22,344 bases of DNA, from IMG/VR virus record IMGVR_UViG_3300009159_002804, positions 1 through 22,344 of that record. One strand, 5' to 3'. Below are positions 17,472 to 22,344 of this stretch, piece by piece; within the stretch, counting starts at the first letter, position 1, and every line of letters starts with the position of its first letter. Position numbers and translations under genes: made by a program. This DNA is from a virus. The notes beneath the pieces are model-generated. The model had not been told where the DNA came from. It was given only the letters and a program-made list of their open reading frames with translations, and made no database searches.

Positions 17472-17795
17472 TCAAAGTTCCGTGCAGCTTACTCTACTCA
17501 TTGGTGAGTATATTCTGTGGTGTTCAGGGTTGACGCATTGTACATTATTGCATATAGACTCTACAAACTTACCTCGTACATCTGCATTATGATATTGCAT
17601 GTAAGAGAGACGACGAGCTTGAGTCATTTGTGCTTTACCATTCTTATATGCACCAAATAGAGCAGCATCTGTATGGTAAGCACCAATCCATAACCAACAA
17701 CCAGTGTTTAACTCTGGTGTATACTTAGTAGAGAAGTTAGCATGACTCCAACTCCATTCTCCTACTGTAGTATCTATAGCTCGTTGTCTTGACAT
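17472..17795 (-). CDS. HNH-like protein lacking catalytic general-base His
   Basis: The 107-aa protein has the HNH_3 homing-endonuclease layout: TGCWLWIGAYHTDAALFG (residues 31-48), a middle QARRLSYMQYHN (59-70), and VESICNNVQCVNPEHH (78-93), with Cys82, Cys87, Asn89 and His92 present. In active members the middle is AHR and the motif before the first Cys is H-x-C; here these are ARR and SIC (Ser80), so the general-base His is gone. It may be an inactivated homing endonuclease or a structural zinc/DNA-binding derivative. It starts two bases after the Nmad1-like gene, with an AGAGGATAAATAATC ribosome site, and sits at the border between modification and virion genes. Confidence 0.75.
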   Translation of the reverse strand: MSRQRAIDTTVGEWSWSHANFSTKYTPELNTGCWLWIGAYHTDAALFGAYKNGKAQMTQARRLSYMQYHNADVRGKFVESICNNVQCVNPEHHRIYSPMSRVSCTEL

Positions 17796-17797
17796 GA

Positions 17798-18139
17798 TTA
17801 TTTATCCTCTTGACCTGGTATTTTCTTGTGTATGTATGCTACTGCAAAACTACTGTAGTTAATAAGATCTCTGAAGCTATCTTCTAATGCTTCGTTTTGA
17901 GGAGCAGCACCACTTTCCATTAGAGATCTGATACGCAGCATTTTAGCGTGGCAGATATCATAGATGGATTGTAAGCCATGTGGATAGTAATCTATTTGCT
18001 TTACAGAAGATGCTGCATTTTGATAGTCATGAGCTTTTCTGCGTTGTAGTTCTATACAGTCTCGTAATACTGTACAACTGAAGTTTTCATGGTGTTCTGG
18101 TTTAATTTTAGATGTCATAATTTCAGGTATTGTTTGCAT
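17798..18139 (-). CDS. Nmad1-like (DUF1599) nucleotide-modification-associated protein
   Basis: The 113-aa protein matches the DUF1599/Nmad1 pattern: ELQRRKAHDYQNAA (29-43, with Lys35-His36-Asp37-Tyr39), HGLQSIYDICHAKMLRIRSL (54-73, Lys66 and Arg69) and NEALEDSFRDLINYSSF (82-98, Asp87, Asp91, Asn94, Tyr95). This family was named for its context beside modified-nucleotide genes in phages; its biochemistry is not settled. Here it directly follows the dCMP hydroxymethylase, overlapping its stop by 17 bases, which fits that context. No strong ribosome site is seen for either possible start (18139 or 18118, the latter 4 bases after the hydroxymethylase stop). Confidence 0.75.
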   Translation of the reverse strand: MQTIPEIMTSKIKPEHHENFSCTVLRDCIELQRRKAHDYQNAASSVKQIDYYPHGLQSIYDICHAKMLRIRSLMESGAAPQNEALEDSFRDLINYSSFAVAYIHKKIPGQEDK

Positions 18140-18770
18140 TGTAGTTTTCTATTAAGTGATAATGTCTTTCATAGACATGTAGGTTCTGTACTTGCCAGTA
18201 AAGAGTTCCTGGTTCTATATCTAGTTCTGCTGCTACTAGTTCTTGTACATGTTTTTGCCATGCGTAATCATTCTTATAGCCATATACAGCATCATTGCTT
18301 CGCATTTGGACTACTGAATGTAGTTGATTATTTCTGATGTAGTATGAAACTGCATTAGTACATATAAAGTCTTGCATACCTTCTACATTATAATCACGAT
18401 GCATGGTAGGTCTATTGTAGATCATGATAGCACGGCGAGATAAAGGATTAGACTTTAATTCTTGTATTACCTTGCTATATTGACTACAGTTGTTGGGAGA
18501 GTAGATACACCAACCGTAGTTGGAGTTAATCATACCATTCTTACCTGAGATTTGTTTCCATATTGTAGGTGCATCTCCAGGAAAGTCATTAACGGTACGA
18601 GATTGAGAGTTATACCAAGAGATTTCTCGTTTGATATAATCTTGATCAGGTGTACCAAAGATAGCTGGTTCATCTGCAACGAAAGAGGCACCAAGTATTT
18701 CTACTGTAGCACCACTTTTACCAGCAGAATACGCTTTCTTAAATAGGTTTCGTATATCTGCTGTATGCAT
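18123..18770 (-). CDS. 42: dCMP hydroxymethylase, T4 gp42-like
   Basis: This enzyme converts dCMP plus methylene-tetrahydrofolate to 5-hydroxymethyl-dCMP, the precursor of hmC in T4 DNA. The 215-aa protein follows T4 gp42 closely from memory: EILGASFVADEPAIFG (24-39), INSNYGW (81-87), SRRAIMIYNRP (111-121), GMQDFICTNAV with catalytic Cys137, MRSNDAVYGYKNDYAWQKHV (156-175) and NLHVYERHYHL near the end. Asp168 sits 31 residues after the Cys, as in T4 Cys148/Asp179. Thymidylate synthase has Asn at that position, so cytosine rather than uracil nucleotide is the expected substrate. It is shorter than T4 gp42 at both ends. The start overlaps the 163-aa gene stop as TAATG. Confidence 0.95.
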   Translation of the reverse strand: MHTADIRNLFKKAYSAGKSGATVEILGASFVADEPAIFGTPDQDYIKREISWYNSQSRTVNDFPGDAPTIWKQISGKNGMINSNYGWCIYSPNNCSQYSKVIQELKSNPLSRRAIMIYNRPTMHRDYNVEGMQDFICTNAVSYYIRNNQLHSVVQMRSNDAVYGYKNDYAWQKHVQELVAAELDIEPGTLYWQVQNLHVYERHYHLIENYNANNT

Positions 18771-19261
18771 TACTCAAATAACTCGCTAAATCTTGGTAAG
18801 GGTTTAGTTGTTGTAGTACCCATTTGACTGGATAGCGATACACCTGGATCTGAATCTTCTTGTAGGAAGTCAGCATCAATGCCGTATCGTGTTAGTTGCT
18901 TAGACCACCAGTTAAATTGGTTCTTAGATAGATTAACACATTCACCATTAAACTTCCACCATTTAAATGGCTTTGTTGTATTGTTAATGACGAAGTCTAA
19001 GAAACGATTATCAGCTTCTGTTGTAGCTAAATGACGGAACATAGAGTCAATCTTATTAAAGATTTCTACTGGAGCCGCTTCATAATAATCAGTATCTTTA
19101 CAGGTTTCTAGGTATTGGTTATTACATTCGAAGTGTAAGTCAATCATTTTAAGTGCTGATTCTAGTAGCTGTGCAGTTTGTGTACGGTTAAGTTTATGAT
19201 AGTCATATTCTCGTAAGACTGCGTTGTCACTGCTATTTGTTCGTGGATTTGAGACATTCAT
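18770..19261 (-). CDS. 163-aa unknown protein inside the modification cassette
   Basis: I do not recognise this protein. The first half is helical and acidic (about 25-95, with LLESALKMIDLHFECNN), the centre is aromatic-rich (KPFKWWKFNGECVNLSKNQFNWWSKQL, about 96-123), and the last 25 residues look disordered. The WWKF..NWWSKQL stretch, with basic and aromatic residues, could contact nucleic acid or nucleotide. It has a clear AAAGGAAAACTTAAA ribosome site and its stop overlaps the hydroxymethylase start, so it is made with the pathway. It is a candidate for a new component of the cassette. Confidence 0.7.
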   Translation of the reverse strand: MNVSNPRTNSSDNAVLREYDYHKLNRTQTAQLLESALKMIDLHFECNNQYLETCKDTDYYEAAPVEIFNKIDSMFRHLATTEADNRFLDFVINNTTKPFKWWKFNGECVNLSKNQFNWWSKQLTRYGIDADFLQEDSDPGVSLSSQMGTTTTKPLPRFSELFE

Positions 19262-19275
19262 TTTAAGTTTTCCTT

Positions 19276-19671
19276 TTAAGTGTTATAAATTTTAGACAAC
19301 AAACCAACATTATCGTAATGATGAGGTGCTATCCATCCGTCTGGTTTTACCAAGTCAGGTAAATCACCAGCTTGAGGTCGTGTAGTCTTTACACCGACTT
19401 CTTTCTTCATGTTAGCTTCTAGTACTCGGTTCCATGCGAGAGCTGTATCAACTCCGTATAGTTGTAGAGTACCAATAGCAATAACACAAAGATCTACAAG
19501 AGCATCTACGGCATCATCAGCTGAGGTTGCATCTTGTAATTCTTGCAGTTCTTCTGCGAGAAAATCAATACGAAAGTTTAGGAATTTTCGTAGTTGTTCT
19601 GGAGTAAAATGGTCTAGTTTAATACCATAATGATTGTGCATGTTTGCCATGTCTGATTGTGATTTGTGCAT
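19276..19671 (-). CDS. MazG-like all-alpha NTP pyrophosphatase, candidate dCTPase
   Basis: The 131-aa protein has the all-alpha NTP-PPase pattern: FRIDFLAEELQELQDA (33-48, metal-binding Glu41 and Glu44), DDAVDALVDLCVIAIGTLQLYG (52-73, Asp56 and Asp60) and AWNRVLEANMKKE (79-91). Such enzymes cleave dNTPs or NTPs to monophosphates. T4 gp56, an all-alpha family member, removes dCTP and dUTP so that hm-dCTP replaces cytosine; the gene's place between the glucosyltransferase and the hydroxymethylase suggests the same job. Substrate choice cannot be proved by motif. The ATG at 19671 follows AAGGAAATGAA. A 64-base leader with a GATAAATA box (19692-19699) precedes it. Confidence 0.8.
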   Translation of the reverse strand: MHKSQSDMANMHNHYGIKLDHFTPEQLRKFLNFRIDFLAEELQELQDATSADDAVDALVDLCVIAIGTLQLYGVDTALAWNRVLEANMKKEVGVKTTRPQAGDLPDLVKPDGWIAPHHYDNVGLLSKIYNT

Positions 19672-19735
19672 TTCATTTCCTTACTTTGTTTTATTTATCT
19701 TATTATAATATAGTTTCCTATGTTTGTACATACAA
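19672..19735 (-). promoter_or_regulatory. Promoter-like leader before MazG/hydroxymethylase genes
   Basis: In the minus direction this 64-base gap holds a TATTATAATA stretch (possible -10 TATAAT), then AAGATAAATAAAAC with a T4-late-like GATAAATA box, then the ribosome site AAGGAAATGAA. It is the only sizeable gap inside the modification block and may allow the MazG-like, 163-aa, hydroxymethylase and Nmad1-like genes to be transcribed apart from the glucosyltransferase. Confidence 0.35.
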
Positions 19736-21016
19736 TTATGCAAATAATTGGGACAATATTGATTCAGGCTTTGCAGGAGAATTCAGTGTTTTATTAATGA
19801 TGTCTTCATATACAACTGTAGCATCACAATGTTCACGCCAGAATTCATACATTTGTTCTCGCCATTCTTGTCTTAGAACTAAATCATTACTTAAAAGTTC
19901 CATAGTCTTCAGAGTTTCAGATGCTGTATCCATATCAATACTTAGAGTACCTGTATTTTTACATTGACTGATTGGTAGTCCTTGCTTTCTGTGTATTACA
20001 TTATCACAAAAGTGTTTATGAAATAACGGTATAGCTCCACCAGCAAATGAATCTGTATGGCAATATTCAATGTTGTTGCCATAAATGTTTGTTTTGAAGT
20101 GCATAAGATCACTGCCAAATGTAGTTCTATTCATGCGTTGTAGCATTTCTGCATACTTATAAGGTGGATAAAGATAGGCACCTTTCATTCGTTGCTCATT
20201 ACCATACACTGGATTTTTTGGTTGATCTGGTGGATCTATGTCTTTTTCATAACGGAAGAAGTTAACGACATCTCGTCTTGTTGTATCATCTTCAGCAACA
20301 CGATTTAGAATACTCTTATAAGAGATGCTAGCTTCAAGACCTTCAAGCATAGTAATATAACCTGCAGGTTGAAAGTAATTGTTATGAAGGTCAATCATTA
20401 ATTCAGGACCTTTCCATCCAGCAGCACGACCTACCCATCGTATAGTACGAGGAATCTGTTGTTCAACTGGTAGCCAATTTTCTTTTGTAAAGTTAAAGCC
20501 TACACCCATGCTGCATATTGGAGTTGTAATATTATTATCTTTAACCCAACCAGCAAATGGATTTTCTGTGCTATGACATAACAATACATCTAGTTCTTGA
20601 CAGATTTCTTTAAGAGAAGCATTGCGTCTAATAGATTGTATTAGATGATCTACTTGAATAAGAGACTTTGGAACAGTAATCTGTTTAATCAACTGCAGAA
20701 AGTTATCAATGCACGGCTGTGGATGGTTTGTACTTGGTACAGAAAAGACAAGACATAGATCACTACGATTGATGCGATCTAACACATCACTTGTGGATAT
20801 AAGGTTAGGGAACTTTCTACTTGCTTTACCTTGAGTCCAGTCGGCACCACGAAATGGTTGCCATTTAAAGTTCATACTTTCTGCACGACCCCATGTTTTG
20901 TCAATAGTAGCATATATATCTACATTATCTTCACCATATAATTTTTGTAGTTCAACTACATTTTTTGTAAGACCTACACCTTCTACACCGCGACCTAGCA
21001 ATATGCTAATTTTCAT
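19736..21016 (-). CDS. agt: DNA alpha-glucosyltransferase, T4 Agt-like
   Basis: The product should transfer glucose from UDP-glucose to 5-hydroxymethylcytosine in DNA, protecting it from host nucleases. The 426-aa protein follows T4 Agt (400 aa) from memory: MKISILLGRGVEGVGLTK (1-18; T4 begins MRICIFMARGLEGCGVTK), QVDHLIQSIRRN (121-132; T4 QHDHSVLSLRRN), RWVGRAAGWKG (193-203; T4 RWIGRTTTWKG) and PAGYITMLEGLE (217-228; T4 PAGKSTVMEGLE). These cover both Rossmann halves of a GT-B fold. Longer insertions than T4 are present around residues 250-300. The start at 21016 gives an ATGA overlap with the 140-aa gene, a GGGAGAAG ribosome site and the T4-like N-terminus. Together with the hydroxymethylase this is strong evidence for glucosylated hmC. 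Confidence 0.92.
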   Translation of the reverse strand: MKISILLGRGVEGVGLTKNVVELQKLYGEDNVDIYATIDKTWGRAESMNFKWQPFRGADWTQGKASRKFPNLISTSDVLDRINRSDLCLVFSVPSTNHPQPCIDNFLQLIKQITVPKSLIQVDHLIQSIRRNASLKEICQELDVLLCHSTENPFAGWVKDNNITTPICSMGVGFNFTKENWLPVEQQIPRTIRWVGRAAGWKGPELMIDLHNNYFQPAGYITMLEGLEASISYKSILNRVAEDDTTRRDVVNFFRYEKDIDPPDQPKNPVYGNEQRMKGAYLYPPYKYAEMLQRMNRTTFGSDLMHFKTNIYGNNIEYCHTDSFAGGAIPLFHKHFCDNVIHRKQGLPISQCKNTGTLSIDMDTASETLKTMELLSNDLVLRQEWREQMYEFWREHCDATVVYEDIINKTLNSPAKPESILSQLFA

Positions 21017-21435
21017 GCGTCTTCTCCCATTAACCATTGAATGTGATCAGCAACTACATGCATACCCATTGGCTTAAACTTATTCTCATCATCCATTGCA
21101 TCAAGTGCCCATTCGTATGTTTCAGGATCTAGAAGAGTTAGCATTGTTGCACCATTCTGCGCACACTCAATCATCCACTGCCGCGCTTCTTCTTCAGTAG
21201 CAAAGTCTCGTGATAAGTTAAGATTTACTGCACGATGTTTACGATATGCTGCTTGTCGTGCATCAGCGTAATCGCAGTATTTTAAGTATGCTTCATCAGC
21301 AAGTGGTGGATGTTCTGTTAATGGCCAATCAGTATGGTACTTGTCCATTTCTTCTGTAGTAGATTTTCGTAATCCTGATACGACCCATCCTCCTACCCAT
21401 TCTTTACAATATTTTTTAGCTGCTATATTATGCAT
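21013..21435 (-). CDS. 140-aa unknown protein before the glucosyltransferase
   Basis: Not recognised. It is rich in Trp, Tyr, Asp and Glu. The N-terminal 25 residues are basic and aromatic (KEWVGGWVVSGLRKS), the centre is charged helix (ADEAYLKYCDYADARQAAYRKHR), followed by SRDFATEEEARQWM and a C-terminal acidic helix. The stop overlaps the glucosyltransferase start as ATGA, so the two are translationally coupled. An AAAGGAAATAAC site precedes the ATG. It could be a partner or regulator of DNA glucosylation, but this rests on context only. Confidence 0.7.
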   Translation of the reverse strand: MHNIAAKKYCKEWVGGWVVSGLRKSTTEEMDKYHTDWPLTEHPPLADEAYLKYCDYADARQAAYRKHRAVNLNLSRDFATEEEARQWMIECAQNGATMLTLLDPETYEWALDAMDDENKFKPMGMHVVADHIQWLMGEDA

Positions 21436-21533
21436 GTTATTTCCTTTAAAAAAGTGGTATACTTCCGGACATTCGGTATACCAGCGAACGAGAAAGAGGC
21501 AAAATGACCAAAAAAAGCCTCCGTCCTAAATTG
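21436..21533 (-). promoter_or_regulatory. 98-bp gap with GGTATAC...GTATACC inverted repeat
   Basis: This is the longest gap in the window. Arms GGTATAC (21456-21462) and GTATACC (21476-21482) flank 13 bases that contain TCCGGA. A weaker pair, GAGGC and GCCTC with an A/T-rich loop, lies at about 21495-21520. The repeat is close to the ribosome site of the 140-aa gene and may be an operator or a transcript hairpin controlling the glucosyltransferase pair. No gene is evident in the gap. Confidence 0.4.
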
Positions 21534-22064
21534 TTATTCTGTGGTTTCTAAGTATTCTACTACATTAGCCATTACATCTGCACCAACTTCAGGAGTATTT
21601 ACACGAGTTGCTGTGCCGTATTCAGCTAAAAGCTGTTCAAGTTTAAAAAGAAACTCAGCGCTATGTTCAGCTGAGACGAATGCTTGCAAACGGATGTTAT
21701 GTTCTACATCGGTACCACGCGATCGTAATGTATGTATGATACTACGGTCAGGACGAGTGATGTTCTCAATGTCGTGTTCAGCAAAGAAACGATCTTCATC
21801 ATCAACAGCTTTGATGCGTTCAACAAGTATTTGATTACGAACACGAGATTTCGTGACTGTAAACTTGGCAGATGGTAAACCATCAGAAGCTTTCATGTCC
21901 TTACCAACACTACGTAATTTAATTTTGAAATCCCAGAAAGCTTGTACTTCGGCTTCGTCTTCAATGAGTGGCCAGTACTCGTCTTGCAAGTCTAAGAACA
22001 CTTGAGACTCAACTGCAATTGTGTGTGCAGATGGATGATTGGATGTGCGTACATATACTAACAT
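21534..22064 (-). CDS. 176-aa unknown protein
   Basis: I do not recognise it. An alpha/beta pattern is likely: an N-terminal strand (MLVYVRTSNHPS), helix, basic strand segments (SAKFTVTKSRVRNQILVERIKAV, about 65-87) and a C-terminal helical region (AEFLFKLEQLLAEYG). The start at 22064 is chosen because it is one base after the preceding stop; a GTG at 22076 is the alternative. Neither has a strong ribosome site, so coupling to the upstream gene is likely. It lies upstream of the modification block with no assigned role. Confidence 0.6.
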   Translation of the reverse strand: MLVYVRTSNHPSAHTIAVESQVFLDLQDEYWPLIEDEAEVQAFWDFKIKLRSVGKDMKASDGLPSAKFTVTKSRVRNQILVERIKAVDDEDRFFAEHDIENITRPDRSIIHTLRSRGTDVEHNIRLQAFVSAEHSAEFLFKLEQLLAEYGTATRVNTPEVGADVMANVVEYLETTE

Positions 22065-22065
22065 A

Positions 22066-22296
22066 TTAAGAACCACGTCTTTGAAAAGAAACTGTAAATG
22101 TATCGTTTTGAAAAGTGATACGCTTTTTGTGTTTGCTACGAACAGTAGAGATACGATTCATGAAGGGTACTAATGAGTCAAAGTAGACCTTCGGAATCGG
22201 TGGAGAGATTGCAACTTCACCAGGCTCTTGAGCTGATGCGATGCGAGTTTTGAGAATAGCTATATGAGCTTGTTCTCGTGTCATTGGTTTTGACAT
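22066..22296 (-). CDS. 76-aa basic unknown protein
   Basis: A small, strongly basic protein (SKHKKR near residue 54 and a C-terminal RRGS) with no recognised motif. An AAAAGGAAAATT ribosome site precedes its ATG. It seems to be the first gene of the right-hand group in this window and is coupled to the 176-aa gene. A DNA-binding role is possible from charge alone. Confidence 0.6.
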   Translation of the reverse strand: MSKPMTREQAHIAILKTRIASAQEPGEVAISPPIPKVYFDSLVPFMNRISTVRSKHKKRITFQNDTFTVSFQRRGS

Positions 22297-22344
22297 AATT
22301 TTCCTTTTAAGAGTTTAAGATATATACACTTTTTTATTGTGTAT
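22297..22344 (-). promoter_or_regulatory. Leader with ATACAC...GTGTAT inverted repeat
   Basis: The right edge holds ATACAC and GTGTAT (22324-22344), six-base arms around nine A/T bases, then TATATATCTTAAAC and the ribosome site of the 76-aa gene. It may be a promoter/operator or a weak terminator of a gene beyond the edge. The truncated context prevents a firm call. Confidence 0.3.

Noticed and set aside
18123-18770. Thymidylate synthase
   Set aside because: The Asn that binds dUMP is replaced by Asp168, and the whole pattern follows T4 gp42 rather than ThyA.
21017-21037. Seven-codon N-terminal extension of the glucosyltransferase
   Set aside because: The internal ATG at 21016 has the ribosome site and ATGA overlap and aligns with the T4 Agt N-terminus.

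Overview
The window is an AT-rich stretch of a tailed-phage genome (or a closely related prophage or metagenomic viral contig). Nearly every gene lies on the minus strand. Genes are packed with ATGA or TAATG overlaps or gaps of a few bases, and most starts have an AAGGA-type ribosome binding site. The P22-like portal, large terminase and a set of putative ejection (internal virion) proteins, with no sheath, baseplate or long tape measure, point to a podovirus-type virion infecting a Gram-negative-type bacterium. The host cannot be read from the sequence. I saw no rRNA, tRNA, integrase or CRISPR array.

Read in the direction of transcription (right to left), the window starts with two or three unrecognised small genes (22296 to 21013). 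A nucleotide/DNA-modification block follows (21016 to 17472). It holds a T4 Agt-like alpha-glucosyltransferase, a MazG-like all-alpha NTP pyrophosphatase, an unrecognised 163-aa protein, a T4 gp42-like dCMP hydroxymethylase with the diagnostic Cys137/Asp168 pair, an Nmad1-like (DUF1599) protein and an HNH-like protein that lacks its general-base His. Together these resemble T4's gp42/gp56/agt logic: make hmdCMP, remove dCTP, then glucosylate hmC in DNA. The phage therefore probably carries alpha-glucosyl-hydroxymethylcytosine DNA. This is the most exciting content of the window, because the cassette is best known from T4-type myoviruses and here it abuts the virion genes of a podovirus-type phage.

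The virion block follows. It has a 717-aa tail/structural protein with inserted adhesin-like modules, a 296-aa structural protein, a type I phosphoribosyltransferase, an Asp/Gly-repeat protein, a 249-aa Gln/Ala-rich putative ejection protein, an 841-aa putative ejection protein with a lytic transglycosylase domain, a 367-aa putative ejection protein with three YxxDxxLLxQLN repeats, and a Dps/ferritin-like protein. One GNAT-like gene runs on the plus strand (7181-7690), convergent with the Dps gene and divergent from a TerS-like gene.

The last block is the packaging and head region: a TerS-like protein, small Gly/Ser/Thr-rich structural proteins, unknown proteins of 261, 107 and 59 aa, the large terminase, an 81-aa Cys/His protein and the portal, which runs off the left edge. 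Scaffold and major capsid genes are not in the window and would be expected beyond that edge.

There is no gene-free stretch over 300 bases. The largest gaps are 98 bp (21436-21533), 68 bp (17404-17471), 64 bp (19672-19735) and 49 bp (4916-4964).
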